From positions 34,706,233-34,770,232 of the forward strand of contig NC_089850.1 of assembly GCF_036373705.1 (NCBI RefSeq): a stretch of DNA of 64,000 nucleotides. The letters run 5' to 3'. Position numbers and translations under genes: made by a program. Positions 22,801 to 36,252 of the stretch are shown here, in pieces (positions within the stretch are counted from its first letter, which is position 1; each line of letters begins with the position of its first letter). Source of the DNA: Amia ocellicauda. Lineage: Eukaryota; Chordata; Actinopteri; Amiiformes; Amiidae. The notes beneath the pieces are model-generated. The model saw only the letters and a program-made list of their open reading frames with translations, searched no databases and had not been told where the DNA came from.

Positions 22801-25800
22801 TTGGGCTTCTGGTCAGCTGGACAGCAAGTTCAGCTCAGGCCACACGTCTGTCTTGCAGCTTGAACCACCCAACCCAATATGCAGCAACCCTGTTAGGGAA
22901 TAAGAGCCTTAGAAGTCCTCCAATCTGATTTTTTATAGAATCTTTTGCAGGCAGAAATAGGAGTGTATGCAGGGAAACCATTTTTGGATTATAACCTGCT
23001 CTCTCCTTTGTGCTATAGCTTCCTCAGGTGCTCCATGCATTTCTGGGCTTGAGGGATGCGGAAGAGAGGGTGAGAGAGAGCGCGAAGGAGGGTGTTCTCC
23101 AACTGTTCCGACTGGACAGTGTGACGGTCGTCAACTCCCTCATCAACTACTCGTCTGCTGACAGGTGGGATTTATGAATCTAAACTGGCCTGTGAAGAAC
23201 ATTCTCTGAGGGATCAAACATGATTGAAGTCCCACACCTTGTAAAATGTTTTTTAAAAAGCTTCGACAATCATGCCTTCGTTATTTGTCAGATGTCACGA
23301 CTCACGCAGTTATCCTGGATTACCTAGACAATCAGAGCCACGCAATGTCCACCTGCTCATGATCCCAAGCTTAATTCTATCGTGTGTCGGCCTCTCTTTC
23401 CTATTAAGGGGGAGAGACGGTCAGTCACTTACTGTAGGTCAGCACATAATGCATGTTTGATTGTTTTCCAGCACCGTTCAGCAGCAGAAGTGGTGTGTCA
23501 AGCTGTGGGGGGCCATCCTGGCCATCAGCAGGGGTCTCTGGCCACTGAGCGAGCTGATGGCCTTGGCTAGTACAGGGCAAGCCGTGGCGGTAAGTGACTA
23601 GAAAGCCCAACATGACGAGGGCACGGCCCGGAACTGTCCCTTCTGGACTCGTTTTGAATCTGCTTCTCTTTGCCTTGGTCAGGCCCGTGCTGTAGTGGAC
23701 TTCCTGTCTGAGAACAGCCTGGAGGCTTTGAACACGCACTTTGTGGAGCTCTTCGCTGGCCTGTTGCCCCTTCTGGGTCCTGAGAGTCCAGCTCTGGACG
23801 CAGGCCTCAGTGTCAGGAGGTAAGAGTTTGTGTTGGGGAGCCAGCGGTGAATCACACCAGAAAACTGTCGTCCGTTATTATACTTGCACAAATTTTTCTC
23901 CGACGCCCAGTCCAGTGATATGGTCCCGCTCTCTCTCCAGCACCGCTGTGGACGCCCTGAAGGCTGTGCTGTCTCAAGCACAGTTGAGCGATGTCCTTCA
24001 GCACATGGACCGGGACAGAGTATGGGAACTGCTCAGGGAACCAGGTCGGGAGCCTGAGGGGATCTTCCTGCTGACCAGGTAAGACAAGCTGGGCTCAAGC
24101 ATTAGGCCCCGAGCAGATCCAAAGAACTGTCCTACAGACATTTATTAATACATGATTAATAGGGCCACCAACTTTCCATAGACACCCTTTCAGAGGGCAA
24201 TTTTAGACGACTCATCCAGGTTGATAATAATCAAACCCCTAGCAGGGACAAATGGATAAACCGTAATTAGCTAGAGAAAAAGTTGCAAAATAAATTACTT
24301 TGTTCTGTTGAACGACAGGGCGCTGTTGAGGTTCGATGCCCCTGGCATGCCTGCTGTGGTAACTTCCCTCTGTGAGCGGTACAGCAGCATGGGAGAGAGC
24401 CAGAAGATCTGCGTGGTGGATTTCTTCTCTGCTGTGAGTGTCATCTCCCCGGACTTTCATATAACCAAATTATACTTCGTTTCCACTGGCCACGTTTAGG
24501 TGCACCTCCGCATGGCCGGGCTGTAACCGTGTAACTGTAACTGTACGCCAGAGTTTATATTCATTGCCGTGAGGTACAGCTGCCCTAGGAAGTGAATGTG
24601 AGACACCAAAGGTGTAGAAACCAGGACGTAATGAAAAAATATTTATAAAACAAATTACATCACTTAAAAACATGATGGTATTTGTTAGAAAATTGTCGCA
24701 TCTATTCCCATTTCATCTAGTTAATAATATACCTTAAATATCCTAGATATTTCCCTTATTATCCATCTGTGGGAGAATAAAATTGCATTATTAAATAAAG
24801 TGGGCGTGTGTTTAAATCTGTCCTGTGTAGCCTCTTAGCATATCATGAAATATACAGTACTAAATATACAGTCACAGCCTGTATATGTAGTTTCTTAAGA
24901 ACAACTAATAAATGTATATATAAATACAGCTACAACACTTTGGGATCCATAAGTTACTCAGTATTAAACTATAGACATTTAAAGTATTTTGAGAGATTTC
25001 TCAAGACATTGGGACATTTAATTTCACTCCAGGATGTTTGATCATAGTCATACATGTTTGCATGTATTTATTCCCCAAAAAATGAATGTATTTTGTCCGG
25101 CACAGTATTGCAGTCCGATGCAGTCCTTTCTCCAGCAGGATTTTCGTGATCTTTTCAAACGCTTTTAAATGTCTTCCTGCTCCAAGCAATTGATCCTGCA
25201 GTGTCTCAGACTTACCCATGTCTTCCCTTTTCAAAGCTTCTGCAACACCCACACCTGACTGATCACATCTGGTCACCAGGCGTCATGGAGAGGCTGTTGG
25301 CGATCTGTGGAGAGTCCTTGGAGGACATTGACAGTCTGGCAGTGCGAGGGCTGCAGACTCTGCCCAAGAAGGAGGTAAAGAGAAATGACTAGAGTAGTTT
25401 TGGAGTCTAATGTCGGAATTGGATGAGTCTCTGGTCGGTTGACAGCATATGTGTGTAGATGGAGGCTGAGCACGGCCCTCTTCTCTGCTCAGATTCACAG
25501 ATACGCTACAAAGCAACTGGAGCAGATGACCGGTGCCCTTTCCATGTCGGAGGAGCAAGGAAAGCCAGTTATCTTGAGGGCCATCTCTGGTTTGGGCACC
25601 AGCCTCCAGTTTTGTGAGAATGGAACAGTCAAGAAACTTATCCCCAAAGTTTACCACCAGGCAAAGGTTTGCATAGAAAAGGTATGTCTTAGAATGTTTC
25701 CTTGGTTTCATTGTGAAGATTATGTTTTTTCTTGGATCTGGTCAATCTCCCACTCGCTGTGATGTCGACCACATTCTTCTGTGGAGTTTAAGTGTAGCTC

Positions 25801-27027
25801 CTCGTACGCCTTTCTACTCATTTACTTCAAGCTGTATTACCGAATGAGGACAGGCCAGTGCTGACGTGCCGCGTCTGTCCATGTGCTTGTGTTGCAGGCG
25901 GACCCGGAGATCCGCAGGGCCACGGTGGTTCTGCTGGGAGCGCTAGTGAAGAGGGCTGTTGGGAATGAAGTATTAAAGAAGCAGTGTCACGGCTCCCTGG
26001 CCAGGCTGCTGCTCCACCTCGAGGACTCCAACCCAGCAGTCTCCCAGGTAAATACGCTGGGCAGTGAAGACCCACAGTGGTATGTTTTTAAATGGCACCA
26101 TGTGGAAATTGAATATAACGGGGGTAAAGACCATACAGCCAACCTGACGACCTCTGAGCAAAGAACAAATGGCAGCTCTCTTTGTATTACTCAGTGTGAT
26201 ATGACTCTTCCCCCCCCAGGCCTGCCAGCGGACTCTGCAGCAGTGTGCGCCAGCTCTGAATCGCACAGCCTTCACCAGTCTGATTGAGGAGCACTTTGGA
26301 CGAGTGCCCTTGGAACTCCCCTCCTTCATCAAGGAGGTGACCGCTGTCCTTGTAAGTCGCTGTTCACGACTTTCCTCTTGGCATTCTGTTTGGGTTCCGC
26401 TCATCATGTGTGGGAATGTTTTCCAAGCCTGGTTGTCTGATGCTGTTTTCAGACCACTGGTTCTTGTATTTCCGCTGATAGATGTTGTTTTACTCTTAGC
26501 AACAGACCTTCCCCGGTGCGATGGGGGTGTACCGGGACGTTGTCCTACGCTACCAGAAGAGCCGTGACCCAGAGCTCAGAGCGAGTGCTGCTGTGTTCAT
26601 CGGTAAGAGAGCCAGAGCAACAGAGCTCTGTCAAGAAAGCTTCTGTCCCACTATGTAAAGCAGTCGCACTGTCTCACACCTGTTGTTCTTCTGTGTCAGG
26701 GGCTCTTCTTGAGAAGATGGAGAAAGGCTTCTTCAACTTAATTCCTAGGATGAGACTCAACAAAGGTACGTGAACGTCTCTAGTTCATCACTTTGACGGC
26801 AGTGTTTTTGCTATTACTCTGATGCCAGAAGTTTTCACAGTTTATAAAACATGAAAGAATCAAAAGCTTTTGATTTGAGACCCTATCATTCATCAGTGAA
26901 TCTGCCAAGCAAAGTGTATCTACAGCATTTTCCTCTCGTCACAGGTCTCTCTCGCCTTCTAAAGGACCAAGATTCAAGGGTCAAGAAGAAGGCAGCAGAA
27001 GCCATGGTCCGCTTCCTGCAGGCCTAA
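16892..27027 (+). CDS. MROH-like HEAT-repeat protein, copy B (complete, about 964 aa)
   Basis: Coding exons are 16892-16913, 17190-17314, 19635-19796, 19985-20176, 20266-20376, 20526-20605, 20928-21033, 21360-21455, 21777-21884, 22029-22161, 22295-22386, 22582-22734, 23019-23164, 23472-23589, 23683-23819, 23941-24078, 24319-24433, 25237-25374, 25493-25681, 25898-26047, 26220-26351, 26500-26602, 26700-26765 and 26945-27027. The start is the first ATG of exon 2 (MKRMVKQG); Met4 has the stronger Kozak context (AGGATGG). There is an acidic N-terminus, then HEAT-like helices to the end, with no signal peptide or membrane span seen. Exon 3 lacks the four codons (DSES) present in copies C and D. The product is much shorter than the roughly 1,600-residue MROH1, so it may represent only part of that architecture. 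The frame is open throughout. The exon 5 acceptor choice decides the frame (see findings). Confidence 0.82.
17392..19228. mobile_element. Putative solo LTR (1,837 bp) in intron 3 of copy B
   Basis: The block begins TGTAGCG and ends CACTACA, so its ends are the short inverted pair TGTAG/CTACA, and it lies inside a TA run on both sides. It is exactly 1,837 bp in all three units while the flanking TA tracts vary. It contains AATAAA at 18614-18619 and a GA run at 18766-18782. No protein domain, primer-binding site or second LTR was found. The TG/CA ends and polyadenylation signal suggest a solo LTR; another mobile-element type is possible. Target duplications cannot be resolved inside (TA)n. Confidence 0.4.
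19284..19486. mobile_element. Tc1/mariner-type MITE in intron 3 of copy B
   Basis: About 203 bp with inverted ends. The left end (ATTTGGACATTGACACC and, further in, TTTTAGCTCTGTACTCCAGC) is mirrored by the right end (GGGGTACAGAGCTAAAA, then GTGTCACTGTCCAAAT). It is flanked by TA dinucleotides. The ends resemble fish Tc1-like terminal repeats, and there is no coding capacity. It sits 150 bp before exon 4. Confidence 0.65.
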
Positions 27028-27262
27028 TGCATGGGCCCGGCCCCTCCCCCCGAGGGGCTCTCCGTTTCAACGTGTTGGAATTCCAGGCAGTAGTATGGGG
27101 GGGCGCCGTTAGGGACATAATTCACCCCATGGTACATACACTATACACACTCCAGATTGTGTCTCAGAATATAGTGCGTTCATCTCAGTATTATGGGGGC
27201 CAAACAGGCCATAATACATCAGATTGTGTGCATACTATATTTGGTTCACAACTTTGCATGCA

Positions 27263-27883
27263 TACTGTATTGGTTTGTGTGAGTACTATGTTGGTTTGTG
27301 TGAGTACTGTAATGGTTTGTGTGAGTACTATGTTGGTTTGTGTGAGTACTGTAATGGTTTGTGTGAGTACTATGTTGGTTTGTGTGGGTTTGTGTGAGTA
27401 CTGTAATGGTTTGTGTGAGTACTATGTTGGTTTGTGTGAGTACTGTATTGGTTTGTGTGAGTACTATGTTGGTTTGTGTGAGTACTGTAATGGTTTGTGT
27501 GAGTACTATGTTGGTTTGTGTGGGTTTGTGTGAGTACTGTAATGGTTTGTGTGAGTACTATGTTGGTTTGTGTGAGTACTGTATTGGTTTGTGTGAGTAC
27601 TATGTTGGTTTGTGTGAGTACTGTAATGGTTTGTGTGAGTACTATGTTGGTTTGTGTGAGTACTGTATTGGTTTCTGTGAGTACTATGTTTGTTTGTGTG
27701 AGTACTGTAATGGTTTGTGTGAGTACTATGTTGGTTTGTGTGAGTACTGTAATGGTTTGTGTGAGTACTGTAATGGTTTGTGTGAGTACTATGTTGGTTT
27801 GTGTGAGTACTGTAATGGTTTGTGTGAGTACTATGTTGGTTTGTGTGAGTACTGTTATGGTTTGTGTGAGTACCATATCGGTT
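27263..27883. repeat. 21-bp VNTR, unit 2
   Basis: Similar in length to unit 1 but with a different internal order. It includes a GTAATGG-type doublet near 27740-27780 and lacks the final GTTGGTTTGTG junction, so about 11 bp net separates the two arrays. Confidence 0.95.
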
Positions 27884-28441
27884 GTTCACGTGAGTCAACT
27901 GGGCGGGGCAGGACTAGGGACGAAGGGAAATCAAGGCGGAAGCAGCAGTGCGAGCTTTGTCCTCAAGCAACACATTACTGAATGACTTGACATGTCATCT
28001 GAGCGAGACATCACAGATTACTTTTTTAATATTGTTCACACCGTGTCTATGGTTGACAGTTATGGGGCGCTGTTTGTGTCAGACAAAATTTCATGCATGA
28101 AAGCGTTTTTGTGCGGCAATACAGATCTTGTCGACCAAAATGTACATTTTGTTCACAATTCCTATTTTGTCAGGAAAAGAACAGTATCTGCAGTTCATTT
28201 CGTGGAGGACATTATGAAAGAGGGTTTTCATTTCGTCCACAAAATGAAATGCAACTCTTACATTATGTGCACAGGACATCATTTTGTGGACATAATGCAG
28301 ACTCGGGTGTATATTCGGTCCACGGAAGGCAACGTGCATTTTACTTTTCATCCACAGCAAGTATTTAGGAGGACAAACTCATGATGTGGATATACTGTAT
28401 CCACATCATGCAGTATATGTAGAATATACTCATTATGTGCA

Positions 28442-28447
28442 AATAAA
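28442..28447 (+). promoter_or_regulatory. Candidate polyadenylation signal AATAAA for copy B
   Basis: Positional counterpart of the copy A candidate in the right arm of foldback 1, 1.4 kb after the stop. Weak evidence on its own. Confidence 0.25.
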
Positions 28448-28788
28448 GGTCATTTTGTGTGACAAAACGGGAATTATGTGAACGAAATGTGCATTTTGGT
28501 CTACAAGATGTGTATTGCTGCACAAAAGCACTTTCATGCATGAAATCATTTCGCACACAAACCAATACAGTACACACACAAACCAATACAATATACATAC
28601 ATAATTGTGATCCAGTATAGTATGCACACAATCTGATATATTATGGCCTGTTTGGCCCCCATGATTAAATGTGTGCATCTCATTATATAGTGATTCTGCC
28701 TGAGAGGCTCTCTGTCTCTGCTTCCAGTGCTGTTTCACTCCGGACCGGCTCTTTGTCACTGGTGTAATCTCCCCTCTCTGCAGGCTGT

Positions 28789-30305
28789 GGTTCACCGCGC
28801 CGGCACCATCGTGATCTGGGGTTGTTGTCCAGGCACCGGCATCTCAGCGGTGTCACAGACCTCCAGAGAGAGCGAGAAGGAGCCAGTCCGGTGCATGTGG
28901 AAAGCTAAAACTCAAACATCTGTACTCTAGAGACCAGCGTGTCTAGGCCGGGCTTTGCTCCTCAGGAGGCAGAGAGCAGGTCTGAGGTGAGGGTCCGATG
29001 ACCTCCGGGCCAAGCATGTTCTCCTCCTCTGTCCCGGAGGCTCTAATTCTCATAATCTCAGGGATTCTTTCCATGACCTTATCCCTCGAGGTATGGGACT
29101 GCTGGAGAGTCAGGCCGTGGAGCAGCCGCTCCTGTCCTCCGAACCTGCAACGCTGTCTGAAGCTGTGGCATCTGCCCTGAGGTGGCCAGAGCAGGTTCGT
29201 TTCTTTTGTGCTTGCGGTTGGGCGGTTGTCCCCTTGTCGGACCCCTGTGCAGAGCCACTGCTTGTTTTGGATTTGCTTTTCCTTTTGTCCGATCCAGCAC
29301 CCAATCTAATGCACTCTACAGCTGCAACGATTCTGGGATTCCCTTCTCATCCCCCGTCCTGTTGCTGCCGGGGGGGCAGTTTTCATCTGTGAGACGGTCT
29401 CTGCCACGACGTCCCTCGGCCCAGTGCCTCCCGCAGCTCTGCTGTCTCTTCCTGTCGGTGCTGGCAAGGCAGATCTGTTGTTGTTCTGCTCAGGGGGGCA
29501 GTTCACCATGACGGGGCCCGTTGTCGTTGTTTTTGCTGGAGGAGGGAGTGGGGCTTCTGCCTCGACTCTCAAGAGTTGTAGAGTCCAGAACATCGGGCCC
29601 CGCCATGGTGAACCGCCCTCCTGAGCAGAAGAACAGACCCGCCTTGCCAACACCCGCTGAAAGGGAGATCGGGACCTCGATAAACCCCAGGCTGAACAGC
29701 ATCGTGACGGAGAGCATCTCGCAGATGGCGATGGGAATGGGGTGAAAGTGCGAGACCCAGAACTATTGCAGCTGGAGGGTGCATTAGATCTGGCACTGGC
29801 TCGAATAGAAAGAGTATCAAAAACCAAGACAGGCAGTGGCTCTGCACAGGAGTCCGACAAGGGGACAACCGCCCAACCGCCAGCACAAGAGAAACGAACC
29901 TGCTCTGGCCACCTCAGGGCAGATGCCACAGCTTCAGACAGCGTTGCAGGTTCGGAGGACAGGAGCAGCTGCTCCACGGCCTGACTCTCCAGCAGTCCCA
30001 TACCACGAGGGAAAATGTCATGGAAAGAATCCCTGAGATGATGGGAATTAGAGCCTCCGGGACAGAGGAGGAGAACATGCTTGGCCCGGAGGTCCTCGGA
30101 CCCTCACCTCAGACCTGCTCTCTGCCTCCTGAGGAGCAAAGCCCGGCCTAGACACGCTGGTCTCTAGAGTACAGATGTTTGAGTTTTAGCTTTCCACATG
30201 CACCGGACTGGCTCCGTCTCGCTCTCTCTGCAGGCCTGTGACACCGCTGAGATGCCGATGCCTGGACAACAACCCCAGATGACGATGGTGCTGGTGCGGT
30301 GAACC
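28789..30305. repeat. Foldback 2 (about 1.5 kb), unit 2
   Basis: Same length as in unit 1 and nearly the same sequence, with both arms and the short loop kept. Confidence 0.9.
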
Positions 30306-30337
30306 GTTCGATGGTTAATGCCAAAATGGCTGATCCC

Positions 30338-31429
30338 TGAGGGTTTGTGACTTGCAAAACTACTCAAACTAATCTATCCAATTAGGTTGCAAGGAAGAGG
30401 AGTCTGCTTTCAACCAATCAAGCATCACAGTCTATGAGGATCCGCCTCCAACTGCCCTGCAGGTTTGAAAGAGCGATGGAGGGAATTAGTTTTGAAGGAG
30501 AGAAGGAAAGGATAGAGCCTGTATAACACTATAATACTGCACTTAATACAATGATTAAAACAGTATAACACTATGCATTTACGTGTATATTTAATATTTA
30601 GCTGATTGATCTGTGCAACATTAATCATACAATTGTGCATAAAACGGAGTACGTAGACTACATTACCTCAAGTTCGTGTCCTGTATGAGCAGCAGGTCTT
30701 TCATGAAAGCGTTTGTCATTCCTGTCCTCTATACCATAGCCTGTATGTCAATGCACGTTTCAATGCCATGGATGTGGTTAAATATAGCGCACATCTAGTT
30801 TTACTATCACAGACAGGTGTGTCAGAAAAGCTTTATTGACTGGCCTGGGGTAATCGTAAAGCACGGGTACCTGGGGTAATATACTCGCCTACACCGCTGT
30901 ATTGATGACCGGGGTTTTCACACAGATTCAGAGCTCGGGTATTGCAGTGCGTCTGCTCTGCATGCAATATAAACGCAGCTTCACTGAATATTGTGAATAT
31001 ATGTCATATGTGTGACTGAACTCAGAAAGGACTGCATTGGTATGAATACAGGCTTGAATGCAGCCTTTAAAGTAGTGTTCATGTATGTTAAAAAAACTGC
31101 AAGACCGTATGCTGTAGGTTCTTACATTAACAGCGTACATATGTAGCCACTCGATGCACAATTGTATGATTAATGTTGCACAGATGAATCAGCTAAATAT
31201 TAAACATATACACGTACATGCATACAGTGTTATACTGTTTTAATCATTGTATTAAGTGCAGTATTATAGTGTTATACAGGCTCTATCCTTCTCTCCTCCT
31301 TCAAAACGAATTCCCTCCGTCGCTCTTTCAAACCTGCAGGGCGGTTGAAAGCGGACTCGTCCTCCTCTTTGCAATTTGATTGGATGGATTCAACGACTAC
31401 CCGAGGTAGTTTTGTGAGTCGCAGGCTCA
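30338..31429. repeat. Foldback 3 (about 1.1 kb), unit 2
   Basis: Counterpart of foldback 3 in unit 1. A few arm substitutions (for example TATAACAC instead of TATATCAC near 30522) make the arms match slightly better here than in unit 1. Confidence 0.85.
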
Positions 31430-31834
31430 GCCACATGGTTTAAAATGTGATTTGGATTTGAAGCAAAGAAAATGTTAAATACATAATAAAAGTGTATGCA
31501 GCCTCAGTATATAGTGTATGCTTCTCATATGTCTAAGAGCCAGCTCGCACAGCAGAGGACCCGAATCTATTTATAAACATATAAACAAATTAAGATATGA
31601 ATAATCAAAATATTTACATGAATAGAATTAACTAATTCCAACTCACTCACAGCAGCCGAGGAGAGAGAGGAAGGACAGCTGTGAAAACAACAGCTGGAAA
31701 ATGATTATATGATGCAATATTCTATTTTGTCTGTCAGATTGCATTCGTTTTGAATTGTTACATTTATATGCACTTTGCTTATATGCATTAAAAAAGTTAT
31801 ACTTTAAATACACGTGTATTAGCATCCTTCTTTT

Positions 31835-32335
31835 TTACATTTATTTATTTACAAACTTTCAGCTTCTACCACATCGCTGGGGAGTTTGTTACGACTCTCT
31901 GTGTGAAGAAGTGTCTCTTGTTTTCCATTTTGAATGCCTCGAAGCCCAATTTCCATTTGTGTCCCCGGGTGCGTGTGTCCCTGCTGATCTGGAAAAGCTC
32001 CTCTGGTTTGATGTGGTCGATGCCTTTCATGATTTTGAAGACTTGGATCAAGTCCCCACGTAGTCTCCTCTGTTCCAGGGTGAAAAGGTTCAGTTCCTCA
32101 GTCTCTCAGTAGGACATTCCCTTCAGACCTGGAATAAGTCTGGTTGCTCTCCTCTGAACTGCCTCTAGAGCAGCGATATCTTTCATGAAGTGTGGAGCCC
32201 AGAACTGTCCACAGTATCCAGATGAGCTCTAACTAGTGCATTGTACAGTCTGAACATCACTGCCCTTGTTTTAAATTCTACACTTTTGACAACGTACCCT
32301 AACATTGTGTTTGCCTTTTTATTGCCTTTTTATCT
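31835..32335 (-). mobile_element. CR1/L2-type LINE 3' fragment, unit 2
   Basis: Counterpart of the unit 1 fragment, with the same reverse-transcriptase tail motifs on the minus strand and the same ATTT tail. Confidence 0.8.
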
Positions 32336-33165
32336 TGGTTGTTCCATGGTGGGGATAAGGTGGGGCTAACGATTCTTGGTGGGGCTGTAGGTGTCCTGTT
32401 TCAGTTAACTGCTTATGGTTTGATACAGCTCTGTCTCTACATATTGTATTCATTTTGTATATGTCTTTCATTTTATATTATTAGGTGTGAATTTGGATAC
32501 TTTAGTTAACTTTGTGATGTAGATAAACACAGTGTGTTAGCTTAACTGCTGTTAGCCTAGTCTTATGCTAGTTGTTAGTGGGATTAGTGGGAGTAATATT
32601 TCATACTATCTTTCAGTGTAGCTGTTTAAACAAATGCATTAAGATTGTAGTAAGATATGTGAATTATCTTTCATCGACTCAAATACCGATGTATCTAGCC
32701 TTTACTTTAGAGTAGATTGAATTATTTCTTATGTAGACATTGTTGTCTTGTTGTCCAGTTTCACGCTGTTTCATGTTATTGATCCCTGTGGAAATGAAGA
32801 TCGTGTTTCCGGTTCCTTGATGTGAAGGTGTTGAAATATGCACAGTAATGCATACGGAGAACAGTACACTATACTTCAAGGCCTATGACACTTGCCATCC
32901 CAATGTAACTTAATGACATTACTTTGACATGAAATGTGCTCTGTATTAAACCATTCATGTTAATACACTGAAATAAAATATTAAGTACACCATGGTGTGT
33001 TCTGTGGTTTTAACATTATTCTGTAATTTTCTTTTCCTGGATTTTCACATGCACACACAAACACCTGCACACATCTACAGCAGGTTATATACTGAATAGA
33101 TTATATGCGTTCATGTGCATTTACCTCTTGAGTACATGTTGTGCATTTCACTTTCAGTGCATATA

Positions 33166-34382
33166 CACTCACCTAAAGGATTATTAGGAACACCATACTA
33201 ATACTGTGTTTGACCCCCCCCCCCAGAACTGCCTTAATTCTACGTGGCATTGATTCAACAAGGTGCTGAAAGCATTCTTTAGAAATGTTGGCCCATATTG
33301 ATAGGATTGCATCTTGCAGTTGATGGAGATTTGTGGGATGCACATCCAGGGCACGAAGCTCCCGTTCCACCACATCCCAAAGATGCTCTATTGGGTTGAG
33401 ATCTGGTGACTGTGGGGGCCAGTTTAGTACAGTGAACTCATTGTCATGTTCAAGTAACCAATTTGAAATGATTCAACCTTTGTGACATGGTGCATTATCC
33501 TGCTGGAAGTAGCCATCAGAGGATGGGTACATGGTGGTCATAAAGGGATGGACATGGTCAGAAACAATGCTCAGGTAGGCCGTGGCATTTAAACGATGCC
33601 CAATTGGCACTAAGGGGCCTAAAGTGTGCCAAGAAAACATCCCTCACACCATTACACCACCACCACCAGCCTGCACAGTGGTAACAAGGCATGATGGATC
33701 CATGTTCTCATTCTGTTTGCGCCAAATTCTGACTCTACCATCTGAATGTCTCAACAGAAATCGAGACTCATCAGACCAGGCAACATTTTTCCAGTCTTCA
33801 ACTGTCCAATTTTGGTGAGCTTGTGCAAATTGTAGCCTCTTTTTCCTATTTGTAGTGGAGATGAGTGGTACCCGGTGGGGTCTTCTGCTGTTGTAGCCCA
33901 TCCGCCTCAAGGTTGTACATGTTGTGGCTTCACAAATGCTTTGCTGCATACCTCGGTTGTAACGAGTGGTTATTTCAGTCAAAGTTGCTCTTCTATCAGC
34001 TTGAATCAGTCGGCCCATTCTCCTCTGACCTCTAGCATCAACAAGGCATTTTCGCCCACAGGACTGCCGCATAATGGATGTTTTTCCCTTTTCACACCAT
34101 TCTTTGTAAACCCTAGAAATGGTTGTGCGTGAAAATCCCAGTAACTCAGCAGATTGTGAAATACTCAGACCGGCCCGTCTGGCACCAACAACCATGCCAC
34201 GCTCAAAATTGCTTAAATCACCTTTCTTTCCCATTCAGACATTCAGTTTGGAGTTCAGGAGATTGTCTTGACCAGGACCACACCCCTAAATGCATTGAAG
34301 CAACTGCCATGTGATTGGTTGGTTAGATAATTGCATTAATGAGAAATTGAAGAGGTGTTCCTAATAATCCTTTAGGTGAGTG
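33166..34382 (-). mobile_element. Tc1/mariner transposon, present only in unit 2
   Basis: A 1,217-bp element with perfect 29-bp terminal inverted repeats (33166-33194 and 34354-34382, starting CACTCACCTAAAGG) and TA target duplications (33164-33165 and 34383-34384). The empty site is intact in unit 1 (13341) and unit 3 (about 52482). It carries one minus-strand transposase gene. Perfect ends plus a single occurrence imply it inserted after the array formed, or was lost elsewhere by exchange. Confidence 0.97.
33173..34234 (-). pseudogene. Tc1 transposase with two nonsense mutations
   Basis: The reading frame runs from ATG at 34232-34234 to about 33173 (354 codons), the usual Tc1 transposase length. 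The N-terminus has paired helix-turn-helix DNA-binding regions (FSRTTISRVYKEW near residue 34). The catalytic DDE domain has Asp155 in WSDESRF, a second Asp in QQDNAPCH (about 33510), and the DxE pair region SPDLNPIEHLW leading into VERELR (about 33370). Two in-frame TGA codons break it, at 33644-33646 (where the family has Trp, before GMFSWH) and at 33473-33475. There are no frameshifts. The decay is slight, so the copy is young but cannot make full-length enzyme. Confidence 0.93.
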
Positions 34383-35258
34383 TATAATGGCATCATTTAG
34401 CAAGAATGTCAATGGAAATAACTATAAAACATGAAAGGAAATGCTGAAGGTGAAAATACTTCTTTATTACTTAATGGAACCATAACAGAGTTATAGTAAG
34501 GTGTATATATAACTGTTAAAGATACGCCTTTTAGAGTTATAAATAACAATAAATATCACAAATAAGTCCAGGCTGGGGGTAGAAACCCACAACGTATGGC
34601 AGGCAGGGGAAGCCCCTTGCCTTTAAGGTAGCTGCAGTCTTGGGGAAGATCATTTCATATACAGTCAGGAGTTGCTTTCACAGAATACACTTGGGATTCA
34701 CCACACACATCAGCTGGGTATGACTGTCAAGCACCAGCAGCCTGATGTGACTGCGCTGCGCTCGGTGGTTTAAAGGGCTCTGAATTCCTGCAGCGGTGCC
34801 AGGGCACAGGTTTCCCATTCAGAAACTGGCTGCTCTCACACACTTATATGATTCTGGCTATATCGGCAATCGACACAGGCACATGTTTGCAAATTAAATA
34901 ACATGCTAATGAAAAGTACCCTCTTGGAAACAGCATCCATATCTCAAATGTACTTTATTATATATATGCAACACAATATATTAAATATTGTGTTGCGTTT
35001 TGTTGAACACCTTGTGTAGTTTCTGCTCTCCCCGAAACATTCAGGAGTTTGCCTTATGCTCAGTAATGAAACCGCATCCAAATAATTCATATAAGCAATA
35101 TGACTGGGTACATTTATTGCAAAAAATAAAATGCATTGAAATATATAATGTTATTAATATCCATTTTATTATGTATACAATTATATTTGGGAGACACGCT
35201 GGTGCGCCGCACGCCTAAAGCGGATGCTAATAACAGGAAGTAACAGTAACGTCGTGAG

Positions 35259-36252
35259 CAGGGTTGCCAGACACTTCTCTCAAAATTCCCCTACTGGTGG
35301 AAAAAAAATCCCCCATTTTCAACTGTTTTCAGAAATTTTCCCCCATAAGTAAATGTGAATAAACAATACCATTTTTTTTGTGTGTGTATTATTGGGTATA
35401 CCTTGCACGGATAAAATGTGAGAATAAATGCAGTTGCCAATGAAAAATGCTTTACAAACTTAGGCTTCCACAAATAGAGCATCCAGACAGCCCTGTTCTT
35501 GCTGACATTGTACATGTTGCTGTTCAACTTCTGCAGCATCTGTGGAGTTGGCTGAAAGCTCCTGCAGTCCTGTCCCTTCCACTCCGAGCAGTATGTGACT
35601 TGCAGCAGACTTTCCAAAGTCTTGGACTGAAGTCTGTTTCTTAGTTTTGTTTTCATCAGTGTGACAGTGCTGAAAGTAGTTCCATTGCTGCAGTTGAAAT
35701 TGGTAGAGTTAACATGGTGAGGGCAAGCTCACTACCATACTGCTTGTTCCCGGCAGCATCCGTGTCTTCGCACACCCCAATCCAGAAGGATGACTCATCA
35801 GCTGTTTTGTTCCAGGCCTTGTTGGTTAAATTGGACCAGTGTTGTTCAGTTCCTCCTATGTCTTGGCTTGCATACCACCTGGAATTCGTTCGCAATAGCT
35901 GTGATGGGTCTCTTGATCTGTGATAATGCCTCTTTTGGGTGCAGCATGTCCAGTTTTTCCAGTATGTTGATGTTGGGTGGCAGTCGAGCCTTCAGTTGAT
36001 GTGCCATCTGCACCAGCATCGCCTTGCACTTCTCCTTCCCTGACTCTACAGCCCCTTTAAGCCTGTCTGCATAGGAAGTGAAATCATAACCCTAATCATA
36101 ACTAGTAGAAAGAATGAAAAATATGAATAAAATATTACAGAAATCCCCCATTTCAATCTGAATCCCCCCATCTGAAAAATATTATCCCCCATGAAATCTT
36201 TCCCCTATTTTTCCCCCCATGGCTTTGATTTCGCCCCAATCTGCCAACCCTG
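35259..36252 (-). mobile_element. hAT-type relic, unit 2
   Basis: Counterpart of the unit 1 element with the same ends. Target duplications are GTCGTGAG (35251-35258) and GTCGCGAG (36253-36260). The dimerisation-region frame is on minus at 35291-35656. Confidence 0.75.

Larger units (their letters stand above)
27158..28704. repeat. Foldback 1 with VNTR, unit 2
   Basis: Counterpart of the unit 1 foldback, with the same arms, the same axial palindrome and the VNTR in the left arm. The right arm has two 21-bp copies near 28555-28590, as in unit 1. Confidence 0.8.
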
